Assembly (NCBI RefSeq): GCF_019393635.1 | Contig: NC_057864.1 | Coordinates: 469,820,617 to 469,884,616 of the forward strand | Length of the DNA: 64,000 bases | Direction: 5' to 3' | From: Dromiciops gliroides | Taxonomy: Eukaryota; Chordata; Mammalia; Microbiotheria; Microbiotheriidae | Part shown: piece after piece, positions 12,301-25,700 of the stretch | Layout of the letters: each line of letters opens with the position of its first letter | Numbering within the stretch: position 1 is the stretch's first letter | The notes under the pieces: generated by a model | What the model saw: only the letters and a program-made list of their open reading frames with translations | Databases searched by the model: none | What the model was told of the DNA's origin: nothing | Made by a program: the position numbers and the translations under genes

Positions 12301-15300
12301 CTAGCTCTTTTTTTGTTTTTAATTGCAGGGCAATGAGGGTTAAGTGACTTGCCCAGGGTCACACAGCTAATAAGTGTCAAGTATCTGAGGCTGGATTTGA
12401 ACTCAGGTCCTCCTGAATCCAGGGCTGGTGCTTTATCCACTGCGCCATCTAGCTGCCCCCTGAACTAGCTCTTAAAAGTTAATTTCCTTTTGGAAAGAAA
12501 ACTTATTGGTAAAATATTGGAGTTAGAGGATTTAAAAAAAAGCATTTCACATCTATATCTGGTTTCTCTATTAACAGTCTTAAATTAACAATATGTAAAA
12601 TCTACTTAATAACTGAATGTCTTCAATGATTGACCATATAATCGTATTTGTTAGCAAAACGTTGGTATACAATAGCCAGTGGAATAACTTCTATGCATAT
12701 GCTCTCTCACTCAACACATTGAACGTTCTGGCTTGCATTATTTGGCCCAATTTAAAAACGAGTCACTGGAGGCCAAGGTGGTGGAGTTTACAAAAGATTA
12801 AGTGAGTTGAATTATAGGTACAATTCAAGCAGAAACTGTGGGAGAGTAAATTACATACTGGCAGCTAAGCTTATGGAAACATCATTTCCAAATTAAAAAA
12901 CCCAAAACAAAACCCAAAACACTTTGTATAGGCAGACACTCTGATGCATACTTTCACTATCCTTGGGCCAAAGTACATGGAACTAGACTAATATTTATTT
13001 CCAGAAGACAGTGAATAAGGAATAATCTTGAGTTAAATTAGCAACTACATTTTCATGGCTCTTGAAAACTATTCTGGGCGAAATACCTTTGTAATAGACA
13101 CTTACTTCTCCATCCATTTTCTACTCTAAAAATTCTTTACTTCCTAAAGATTCCAAAAACAACTGGACTGGAAAGTATCAGAAGTTTTCTATCGCATGTT
13201 GCTAGAACCATGTGACTGGCAGGAATGGGTTCATTTCTCCAGACAAGACTAAGATTTCCCTAGAACTAGAGGAAAAGGAAGATGATCTTTCTGAAAGATC
13301 CTCAGGGATGGATATTCAATAACCTTTCTTCAAGGTGGCAACAGTATTTAATCATACCATCATGGAAGTTCTTCCTTATTTCTAAACCTAGATCTCCCTC
13401 AAGAGTCTTAAGATAATTTCCTTTCTCTCTTCTAGCCTTGAAAACCGTGGGTAGGTAGGGCTTTCTTCGAAGGTTGACTCCATGTCAAAAAAAAAAATCT
13501 AATGCATGAAAATCCAACATGTAAAGGAGATGCAGTTGAGGATGGTTATTTACATTGTAAAAAATTCACATTGAGTGGGCGTTACTATTTATATACTCAT
13601 GTCCTTGTTTGTCAATTATTTTACTAGAGAGAAGAAAGAAAAAAGTGGGAGAAATCCCTGCCAACTGAAGATTAGATGGAAATGGAGATGCCAATTACTC
13701 ATATGGTCACGATGAAGGTAATGGGAAAACAGGATTTGACTCACCTCCTTTTTTTCTAACGACACATTTAATTATACAAAGTGAGGCAAAGGTCATAACC
13801 TATCATAGATCTGAAGGCTTAAGCAATCATTCTTTCCTCTGTATACAGTTAATTCCCTTCATCTTTTCTCAAGTCTTGATTTCTGCGCCATCATTGATTT
13901 TTGTTGCTTGATTTTTGCATCTACTCAGTGCTCTGCATCCTTTTTAGAACATCCACAGCAAAGTTGACCTGGACACTCTCCAAGAAGGGCCTCCTGATAT
14001 AGTAAAAAGAATCCTCACCAACTCTCACATGTCATATTTCCATCATCATGTTGGCCTGATCTCACTGTTTTTGCCCTAGACATTTGGCTCATGGCCCATT
14101 CTGACCCTAAGGTCTTTTACAGTCCCACTTAGTCCTAGCCAGTCATTTCCCATCTTGAATCTACTGAAATTAATGGTGCTTAATCCTTAAATATTGTACC
14201 TTATATTTGCCTTGAAGGGAACTTCATCTTGTTTTTGGTAGATAATTTTGGTCGGCAAAACTTTGAATTCTATTCTTGCCTGCTGAGGTATAACACCACC
14301 TAACTTGGTAAAGAAATTGGTTCTTTGCTACTCAATCTAAAAAGACAAACAAGGGTAGTAGCCACATAAGTGAGAAAATATATTTGTGAGTGAAAGTAAT
14401 ATTTTAGGAAAGATGAGGTCTGTGAAAATGAGAAAAGAATTCCTAAGCTAGTGTCGAACCCTGACACCAAAGATCCCAAACTCTGAGACAGAGAGATGAA
14501 AGAATGGCCCAACACAATCCATTAGTAAGATTTAGAAACTCACCATGCTGCCATGAACTTACCAATAGTTGCCCCATTCAATCATCGTTCCTGGCTGAAA
14601 GAAAACATTTTTGTTTTGGAATGTTGGTTCTTTGATTGGGGAATCATTTCAATGAAAAATACAGAGTGAGGCCAACTAGTTTGTAGCTCACTTAACAAAA
14701 AGACAGCCTTGATTTCTAATAGCCATCATCCACTTGGTTCATATTTCCCCTACTTAGAATAGTCATCTTTGGCTTAATTCAAGTCAATAATGCATGGATG
14801 GTAATAGCTTAAAGATACTTGCCTTAAGCAAATATCCATTCACCCCCACACGCGTGCACACATGCACACGCTCGCACTCGTGCTGCTGAAATCTGTCCCA
14901 CTTCTATTGTGTCTTTAGCCTCTTCACACACACAAAATAAGACCATTATAGATTCAATAAGAAATTCAATTTTTTTTCATATTTGGGAAAAAAGGACTTA
15001 GGAGGGTGCTCCACATTTCTAGTAAAAAATAAAAGTATCATTTGAGACTAAGCTCTATTAAGATTTAATGGATGTGGTCACGAGGAGTAGTAATCCAGGT
15101 TGTCTGTAGTTGAAGTTGCTTTAGGCTTTGGTTTGGGAAAGCACACTTCCCAATCTGATGGCATCTCTGCACTTTTACACTGAGGCTATGATGGTTGGTT
15201 TGGTCATCTGATTTTTATTAGCTCCTCTAATTCCACTGTCATAAGAGCTATAAAAAAAACTCTGGAGTTTTAGGCCTTTCCTCTAGAACAGCTACGAAAT

Positions 15301-18300
15301 GCAACCAGGAGAGAGGCCAAAGAATGGGCAGTAAGTAGTTCACAAGATAGGAACAGTAAGAGTAAGTAAGAGGGAGAAGTGATGAAGGCACAGAGGAAAA
15401 CCGAAGAAGGGAGAAGTTGGGGGTACGGCTTGTTTTCGTACTTACTCTAAGTTGGTAAGACCTGAGTTCATAGATATTGGGCCCCGGTCTGGGCACAGGT
15501 TCATTCCAGAAACTGAATTCTAACAGCAGCTGGTTCTTTCGAGAAAGTAGCATGTTACCTCTCTCCTTCCGGAAAGCCACAAATTCCTTTGAAAGAAAGT
15601 TGCCATGAAATTTTTCAAGTATATGTATCCAGAAATGCCTATTAACAACATGAACTCTTTGCATCCTGTCTAGGCTACACTAAGTTCAATTTTTCCCAAT
15701 AAATCTCACCTATACTTTGGGAAAATAAGCTTATCGATAGTTGACAATTGATATCAGCAGAGGTCACTTGGGGGATCACAAAGAAAGAGTGCATACATAA
15801 CCCCAAGCCTGCCATGTTAATGATGTGTGCATTAAAGCAATGGTTCTCAAGCTTTTTGGTCTCAGGACCCCTTTCCAATCTTCTTCTTTTTTTTTTTTGG
15901 TGGGGCAATGAGGGTGAAGTGACTTGCTCAGGGTCACACGGCTAGTAAGTGTCGAGTCTCTGAGGCCGGATTTGAACTCAGGTGTTCCTGAATCCAGGGC
16001 TGGTGCTTTATCCACTATAGCACCACCTGGCTGCCCCTTGCCCTTTCCATTCTTAAACCTTACTGAGGTCCCCAAAGAACTTGTTCGCGTGTTTTTTATC
16101 TATTGGTATATACCAGATTAGAAATGAAAATATCTTAGTATTACTGTGAAAAGTTTTGACCCTGCAGATCCCCAGAAAGGATCTTGGGGAAGCCTGAGGG
16201 GCCCCAGGACCATACCTTGAGAACTACTGCATTAGAATGATATTCCAATCAGTTTGCTTACACCTAGGGGTGAGGGTAGTGGACAGGAAATGATGGGGAG
16301 CAGCTGAGATGGCCACAGGAGGCATAAGAAGCTAGCCCAGGATTACAAATAAGACATGACCCACAAAAAAAAAAAAAAAAGAAAAGCCATGAACAATTTA
16401 CAAAGGAGCTATTTTGCTTACTGATGTCTAAAGCAGATGTACTTACTATGAACATTTCAAATGAAACCTATCATTTCTAAGCTACAACTCACTCTTGCCA
16501 TGAACTGTTATTTTAATGTCAATACAGACACTATTAGAAAAAATCTGCAGATCAAAGTGTGTATTTTTAGCAGAGAAACAGATGTAGAGAAAAGAGACAC
16601 TTAATCTAGACTAACAGATACTATTGGAAGTTAGAATTAGCAAACATTTAAAAAAATCATACCTTATTTTCTCTGAGCTTACTCATGACCTCATTGAGGG
16701 CTGGGTAGCCTCCCTCATACCTCCAGAGGTGGACTGAAATATATTTTTAAAAATACATATACATTTAGAGGTTCATGGTAACAGCTCAGTTGATTTAAAA
16801 ATATGTTACACACAGAGAGTTGACAGTAGCAAATTGTAAGTGTACACAAAAGTCAGTCTAGGCATACGAATTATTGAAATAAATTTAAACATTTAAAGGC
16901 AATGAAAAATTCTATCAAACTAGAAGAAAAAACATATTTCCTTTAACCATGAATTTGTACAATGATTTTAGAAAGTTTTTCTTGCAATCAAGCCTGGCAT
17001 CGGAAAATGACTTATGCAATTCCAAGAAAGGTTTAAGAGACAAGGTCCATTCCAGCATTATGGCTAGGATCTAAGAATCATTCTTAAGATTTCTTACCAG
17101 CCTGATCTTGCTCCCCGTACCATGTATTCCAAGTCCCCACCAATGTACAAGGGTAGTGTTTTTCTTCGTGAATCTTTGGTAGTACCTCTTGACTTAAAAA
17201 ATAAAGGAAATAAAAATTCCATGTTTTCAACTAGTCTGGTTAATCAACCAGCAACATTTTACTGAGAACTTAGCAATGTCTGGCCCAGCATTGGCTGTTT
17301 GGCCAACTATTTAAAGGGCACTATAAACACATTTATACATTTTGTTAGACCTCTTGGCAGGATTAACATCTTAGGATCCTTTCCATCATCTAGTGACACC
17401 TTCCTTGAATGTCTGGGATCGTTCATCACCAGGGTAAAGTAACTGTCTCATATCCACGAGTTGTGACCAAAAAGGAAGAAGAGTCAAGGTTCCAAAGAGG
17501 ACAGAAGAGGGAATATTTATGATCATTTGATTGCAGATGGTTGGAAATGCTTAAGTCTGTGGGGGATAAGGTCAAGAACCACCGGAGATGTGACTTAAAG
17601 AGGACGGAGAAGAAGGAAGAGAGAAATTGTGGAGTGAGGAGAGTAGGCAGTAGTGATGAGGCCAGCAAGGAGTAGATCCAGGGGAACATGAAGCAGGAGC
17701 CAGGAGCCACGGCTTGTGAAAGAGCAGAGTCACTTGGGAACTTTCCCATCAGATGCAATTCCTCTGCATAGCAACAAGGGCCTCAGCCACAAGGGAACCT
17801 GAAGAAGCTGAAATCACATCAGCAGTAGAGGCTGTGAGCAAGAATGCCAGGGCAAGCGTTCTGATGATCTCAGTCTGATTCGTTCTGAACTAATCAAAGG
17901 TTGGAGGTTATAGAGCCCCGGGGGATGCCATACATATGCCCGTACTGTGAGCGGCTGGTGCGGACGGAGATGTTTGGCATTGTTTGCCACGTGTTCTGGT
18001 GAGAGGAAGCCTTGAGTGATGGCCAGAGTTCAACTTGGGAGTCAGAAAGACCTGCACTCTACTCTTTTGTTTTGTTTTTTTAGTGAGGCAATTGGGGTTA
18101 AGTAACTTGCCCAGGGTCACACAGCTAGTAAGTATTAAGTGTCTGAGGCCAGATTTGAACTCAGGTCCTCATGACTCCAGGGCTGGTGCTCTATCTACTG
18201 CACCACCCAGCTGCTGCCCCTGGGCTCTACTCTTGCCTGCCCATAGGTGGTCACCTACCCTCTCTACGCTTCAGCTATCAAAGTGGGGGGTGATTTGGTT

Positions 18301-21300
18301 TCCGTGCTCTGCCAATGAAATCGTAGATGCCCAATGTGTTCTAAACTGTGGGAAGTGGAGTTTAGAAAGTCATTCCTCCAGGCTAGGGGAACCTGAGTCA
18401 TCATGGACCCCATGGTCCACGACATAGGACTCTCCTAGGTCCTAGCAGAGAATCTAGATGAAGATGAGTATGGGATCCTTCAGACCTTGAAGTCCAGCTG
18501 AAAGACCTGTCTGGGCAGAAGAGGAAGGGTTGGTGAGGAAGATTCCAGATGGGCTGTGAAAGCCAAAAGGTCTGCCAAGCCAATGCCACTGGTTGGAAAC
18601 CAAGAGCCTGGTGTCCCAGGCCGCCCAGACAGCAGCCGGTTGGCTGACTTTAAGATAAGACTGAGAAGTAGCAGAGGAAGGGTCAGGCAGGCCAAAGAAG
18701 AGGAACGTGGGGTGAATCAGGTGTCTTTCTCCTGTGAGTGCGCCTGTGATGCTTTGATAGCTTTTCCCTTTTGAAAAATTCTCCTAATCTCCTGTATGTT
18801 TCCTTGTAATGTTTTCTAGCAAAATCCATCCTCCCAAACACTCCCAAAGAAGGGCTTTCTGATCTTCTGCAGAGCAAGAGAAGGGGCAGAGTCGAGGTCT
18901 GCAGCCTGTAAGCTAACCGGGTGGATGTACCTGAACTTGACAGACACCATGCTGAGGAAGGGACTTAATATAATGGAATGAAGAGAGCCCTGAATGCAGT
19001 CAGAAGGCTTGGGTTCAATACTGCCTAGAGGCAGCTGAGTGGTACAGTGGACAGAGTGCTAGCCTTGGAGTCAAGAAGATCTGAGTTCGAATCTTGCCTC
19101 AGAGAGTAAGAGCTGTGTGACCCTGGGCAAGTCACTCACCCCTCTCTACCTCAGCTTCCTCCTTGCTTAGCAGGGGGAGAATAACAGCACCTACCTTGCG
19201 GGGTTATTGTGAGGATAAAATTAGATAATATTTGTAAAGCACACTTCAAACTTTAAAACCCCAAAGGGAAATGCCTTATAAAATGAAAAACAAAACGCTT
19301 AATCATTGGGTGAGCATAAGCTCTCTAGTATGGGGACAATCATCCATGGGACACTGTAGTGAGTCTAGTGCTCCTAAGCCTTATAGCACTGCATTAATGG
19401 GAGTCAAGGCACTAAAATCTTGGTGGCCCAGAAGACCTGCTAGGTCCTTCCCAAGGCCAGAAGTGTGGGGCCCATGCTGTATTCCAGTCATAGCATGTCT
19501 GAGGCCTGCAGGAACTTGTAAGTTTCACCAGTTCTAGAATGGTGGCAAACCAAGACACAGATCAAGAAAAACGCTGCCGTTGGGGGAGGAGCCTGAACCT
19601 GTGAGCAAGGCCTTGACGACCGGCCATAATGTTCAGTCTGTATTCCAAACTGCCCCTGGAGAAAGGCGGGGCAGAAGATGGGCAGCTGCACTGACTCTGG
19701 AAGAGAGTACACAGGACTCTGCGGGCATGATTGGCATATAGCCAGGAGAGGAAGACTGGCATGCAATACTGGCTCTTATTAGGGCATGCTTTCTTTTTTT
19801 TTTTTTTTAGAATAAGATGGTAGTTTATTTAGGAGCAAGGGAAGGGAAGGGTGGGGGGAGGGAAACCATGAAAGAAATCCTTGGACTTTTCATGGGGAGA
19901 TTTGGCATAAAGCACATGGCTCAGAGGTACCAAATCTCCTCGAACAGGAGACTGGAAGGTACTTTTATAGAGGACTGCCCGTGAACAGTTCCTTTAGTGA
20001 GAGAGGACCATCCCCCACTGGTGGTAGCTGGGGGAATTGGGTGAGGAGTGGAGGACCATCCCCCACTGGTAGTGACTAGAGGAATTGCTTGAGGGGTGGT
20101 TACGGATCCCTCTTCAGAACACAAAGGCTGCAGTAGGGCATGCTTTCTTTTAAAGTGTGATAGGACCCAAGGTCTCAGAGAGCATGGATGATCTCTGCAG
20201 ATGCTGAGGCAAAAGAAGTTTCTGCATGCCGTATACCATGGAAGCTGGTATCCTCATGGGCTTCATGACTTTGTTTTTTAACCTTTCACAGACCTTTGGT
20301 TTCCTTTGTATCTCTTGGTATTGTATTTTGTGCAAGACTCTGAGACGGGGTTGATCGAGTACTTTAAGGAATGTTACCCTCACAACACTGGGAGGTAGCT
20401 TCAGTTATTATCTTCATTTTATAGATGAGGCCAACAGAGGTGAAGTGACTTGCCCAGGGTTACAAAGCTAGTAAGTGTCTGAGGCAAGATTTGGACTCAG
20501 GGCTCTATCCATTGTACCAGACAGTTGCCCAAAGGGTCCATGAAAGAGAAAAGGATGTTTTACACCAGGGCTTCTTAAACATTTTCTACTCTCAAGACTC
20601 CTTTTCACATGAGAAATTTTTACCTGACCCTGGGTACATGGGTATATAAAATAGGTATACATAACCTTTGAGTGTGGCCAAATTTTTTATCACCCCCACA
20701 TTCAATTAATTGACCCACAGTTTAAGGAGCTTTGTTTTACATGACTTGCCCATGACGAAAAGGGAAGAGAGAAACCAAGATTTCCGAAGACCAATATCTG
20801 GTAAATTACAAATTCAGAGATTTTTAAGAGAAAATATAATTGACTGTGACTTGTTTGTGTTTCAAAACTTTAGCTTTTCAGAGTGTAACCTGACATGAGA
20901 AAGCTGAACAGAACTGGACAAGAAGGAGCCCATTAACCTCCATAACCCCTCTGTGTGTGTGTGTGTGTGGGGGGCGGTAAGATGTGTAAGTTCATAGCAG
21001 ACTTCTCATCATTGGCCAGTGCTGTGGCTCTCAAGGAGGAGAGAAGCACATTTGTAAGGTCGTCCATTCCTTAGTGTCACATGCCAAAGGTATGCAGATC
21101 TGCGGGACTAGAGGGGAGACCTGATTTTTGGGAAGAGTGGTCCATAAGACAGATAAGGTAGACCCAGATTATAAAGACTAGACAGTGAGACAGAAGAGTT
21201 TAGCTTTAATGAAGCTAGAAATTTGGAGTTACCGAAGAGATCTAATCAGAAAAGTTACATGCCAAACCTCATAGTCTATACATTAGTGCTGGTCAAGAAC

Positions 21301-22697
21301 GTTAGTCCAGGGACAGCTAGGTGGCGCAGTGGATAAAGCACTGGCCCTGGATTCAGGAGGACCTGAGTTCAAATCCAGCCTCAGACACTTGACGCTTACT
21401 AGCTGTGTAACCCCGGGCAAGTCACTTAACCTCGATTGCCTCACCAAAAAAAAAAAGGAAAAAAAAGAACGTTAGTCCAAAAGGAAAATGCTAGATGGAT
21501 TGGGCTAAGGACAAGCTTGGTGAGGGGGCTGTTGAAGTAATCCAGTTCTGAGGCAATGAAGATGTGGAATCGGGTTCTTGACATGGGCATCAAGAAGAAA
21601 GGAAGGATGTTATGACCAGTCCTTGGTGACTCCCTAGATACTGAAGATCAAGGAGAATGATCACTCAGAGGTGACTCTGATGAATTTTGAGCTCAAATTA
21701 CTGGAAGGATTGTGGTGCCACTAATAAAACTGGGATCTGGATTGGGGTGGTGGTCGTGGGGAATAGGACTGTGGGGTTAGGAGTCAGAAGGGACCTCAGA
21801 GGCCATTTAGTTCAAATACCTCATTTTCCAGATGAGGAAACTGAGGCTCAAAGAGCCATCTAGTCCAACCCATACCTAAACACGAATCCCCATTACAACT
21901 TGCCCCACAAGAGCTCATTCTGCCTTAGCTTGAAGACCTCCCCTCCCCACCTTAGAGGAGGACAGAACCACTACACCCTGAGGATGCCCATTCTAGCTTG
22001 AGAAAGGTCTAATCATTAAGTAGATTCTCCTGACATCAAGACTAAGTCTGCTTCTCTTCAACTTCTATCAGTGGAAGGAAAACCAGTCTAGTTTTGGACA
22101 AAGTGAGATTCAGAAAAATTTGCCCAGAAAAACGAGTCCCGATTTAGACAAGGTGAGTTTCAGCAACTGGCAAGACTGGAAGTTCAGGTTGGGGGGGGGT
22201 GGGGCATCTGCAGCTGTAACAGCTGGAAGGTCGAGAATGAAGGAGAAGTAGATGGCTTGGGTTTGCTGCAGAATCAGATTTTTATTTAAAATATGTAGGG
22301 ATAAACAAGAAAATCTATACTATGGTTGTTTTTCCCTGAACAACCCTCCCATAAAGGGGGTAAAAGTTTTTGCTATTGGACATTTCTGGGCTTTTGGAAA
22401 CTCCCTTTGAACCTTGGTAGAGGCTACAAAATCACCTTTACCATGTATGCTCTTGTATATGAGGAGGATGAAAAGGTGGTTTAATGCAAAATTCATGAGA
22501 AGCCAATCAGTTCAATTTTCCCACTTCTCTGAAGATAGCTAAATTCCAAGAGAATATACAGGACTTTACACCATATGAGGTGTATAGGGACATATCCTTT
22601 CACTTCAGTAACCTCACTGGGGTTCAGTTTAAGAGCCTTTGCAAAGAGAGAATAGTTTAACAGGAATGCTTCCCCTTTAGCAATTTCCAGAAGAGCC

Positions 22698-22754
<57 letters not shown>

Positions 22755-25700
22755 CACCATCTCCCCCAAGTCAGGGGTACATACCAAATTTTGTTGTATG
22801 CTTCCAGGCACTCCGGCTTCACATTGTGAACTGAAACAAGAACATTCAATAATAAATTTATGAGCAAAGGAAGGAAATTCAAATATCAAAATGTAAAAAA
22901 CCCCCACTCACACTGTATTTTGTACAGACTGCTTGTTTCCTTTTTGGCTAGAAGATTGGAATGAGCATCTTTTCTTGGGTCAACTTTCCGGACAAATAAA
23001 GATTTTAACCAGCTATCTTCACGAGGTCTGTTGGTAGAAGTTGCCAGACCCCTAGGAATGAACAAATATGTCAGTACAGGTTTAATAGAATTGCAGTGGC
23101 TTATATGTGTTGGAATTAAGTAGAGTCAAATGACTATATTTTTCCTTTTTTTTTCTTCCCATGGCAATGGGGGTTAAGCAACTTGCCCAAGGTCACACAG
23201 CCTGTAAGTGTCAAGTGTCTGAGGATAGATTTGAACTCAGGTCCTCCTGAATCCAGGGCCAGTGCTTTATCCACCGTGCCACCTAACTGCCCCCCAAATG
23301 AGTATATTATTCACAGAAGAGAGCATTAGGTGCCCATGCCCCACATTTACTAATCATCTGACCTTGGAAGGGTCACTTCAGTTTCCTCACCTGTAAAATG
23401 CAGATGATAACCTTGCAATTTCTACCTCACCAGGTTCTGAGAGATTAATTTATAAAACTCAAGAGTGCTTAATATACACAGGTGTTATTCAAACTGGCTT
23501 ATCAAAATGTATTATAGTATTATCGAAGCTTAAAAAAACTATTCAAACATTTTATCAAGTTATCTCATCTTATCAGGAGAGGCAGAGTACTAGTTTATCA
23601 CACTATTTTAGCCCCAAAAGTGATAGTCAAGTAGAATGAGAAAGATTTTTGACACTGCATTTCTTTTCTTTCTTTCTTTTTTTCTTTTTTTGACACTGCA
23701 CTTCTTACCAGAGCACCCATACATAAAAATTTTTGTATTCGGATTCTATGAATACACTTCTCCTTTCAGCTTTTGACAAAGCAAAATTTGCACAAAGAAA
23801 ATGAAAAGTATTTCCCAAATGACTTTACACTAAGGGCAGTCTTCCTACTGTAATTAAAACCTAAAGACACAAACACCACCCACACAGAACAGATCAGATA
23901 CTTTCCAACTTCTTTTTCTTTTTTTTAAGACCCTTTGTGAAGGTTAACTGGGTCTTTTATTTTTATTTTTTAATTTTTAATTTTTTTGGGGGGGTGGGAC
24001 AGTGAGGGTTAAGTGACTTGCCCAAGGTCATACAATTAGTAAGTGTCAAGTGTCTGAGGCTGTATTTGAGGTCCTCCTGAATCCAGGGCCGGTGTTTTAT
24101 CCACTGCACCACCTAGCTGCCCTCATACTTTCCAACTTCTAAATGAATTTCTACTGCAATATTCAATTGATCAATAAGCCTTGATTAAGCACCTACTGTG
24201 TGCCAAGCAATGCCTTTAGTATACATGCACTGTCAGAGACCAGACAGGCACTTTTACAAGGTGGTACCGGTCAGTGAACATTCTCTGCAAACCCTTCCTC
24301 AACTTCCTTACCAGTCTGGTGGATCTTCACTGTCTTGGCCCAAATTATGTTCTGTCCCCGTCCTACCACCTCCATTAAACCTCTTGCATTCTCACTGCCC
24401 TGTAGATCAAGTTCAATCCCTGGAGCAAGGCTTTAAGAAGTGATCTGCACTCAGAAAGGAGTATCAAATGAATTCTGAGGATCTCTCCTGGATATATTAC
24501 TTGTAACTTCTTTCACCATCTCTCAGTAAAGTCAACTCAACAAATATTGCCTGGGGCAGCTAGGTGGCTCAGGCCCTGAATTCAGGAGGACCTGAGTTCA
24601 AATCCAGCCTCAGACACTTAACACTTACTAGCTGTGTGACCCTGGGCAAGTCATTTAACCCCCATTGCCTCACCAAAAAAACAAACCCAAAAAACAAATA
24701 TTGCCTGACCTCTTCCTATGCAGATGGTCCTGTGCTGTGCCTGAGGTAATTATCAAATTTTCAGTCATGACAATTGTGCCTAAATAAAAAATGCTGGAGG
24801 ATCTTTGTTCCTCCCTGTAAAGGCATAAAACAGCACATTATGCCAGGCCTGTGCATCAGGGATCTCCTGTAGCTTCTGAATTTAAAGGAAATGAAGACAA
24901 TGACTACTTAGTCACAGAGTAGCACAGAAGTGTTACTTTGTATACCCTATCCAGGCAGCCAACAATAACCAAGGCTGTCTGACAGTTCTGAGCAAAGTGT
25001 GGGAGGACAGGACAGAACAATAGCTGGTAGCTGGTAATTAGGAAGGTGACCTTCAGGGTGAGGAAATACAGGGAAGAAAACGGTCAAGGATACAAATCTC
25101 CCTCTGTTCCACAAGATAAACACACATGCTCATAATTGAAAATCTTACAAAATCACACACATCTGTTCTTATTCAATATATCCACCTACTATGTAAAATT
25201 GTGTTTTTCTTATTCTTAAGATTAACTTGTTGCTCTTACGAATCTACTGAACTCGTCTTCTTCCCAGTGCCAGTCGTTAAAAAAAAAAAAAGCTGCTCTG
25301 GACCCTAATGACTTTTACTTATATCAGTTTAAGATGGTGTTGGGGTATTAGCCAAAAAAAAAAAAAGATTCTTAAAATCCTCACAAGGTTAAAAACAGCA
25401 AAAAAGGTCAATAAATAGAATTACATTTTGTGTAGGTTAATATTGTACGTTGGAGAGTATCTTGTAAATATTTAAGGATATCTCTTACTGGCACACACAA
25501 AATACAAAACCAAATAATCTGGATAATCTCTACCATATTTTTTTTAATGAAGTTTAGGTTTTGGTCAATTTTAACTTTTATTCTGGCAATCTATTATTAA
25601 ACTTCATCAGAAATTTAAAAATCAAAACTGATTGCCTTGAAAATTGCCTTTTGAATTTGAATTAGATTACTTGCCTTCACTGAAATTAAAACAATTTCTT

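Noticed and set aside
22493-22907. CVCVCV-rich reading frames
   Set aside because: They are the CA microsatellite.
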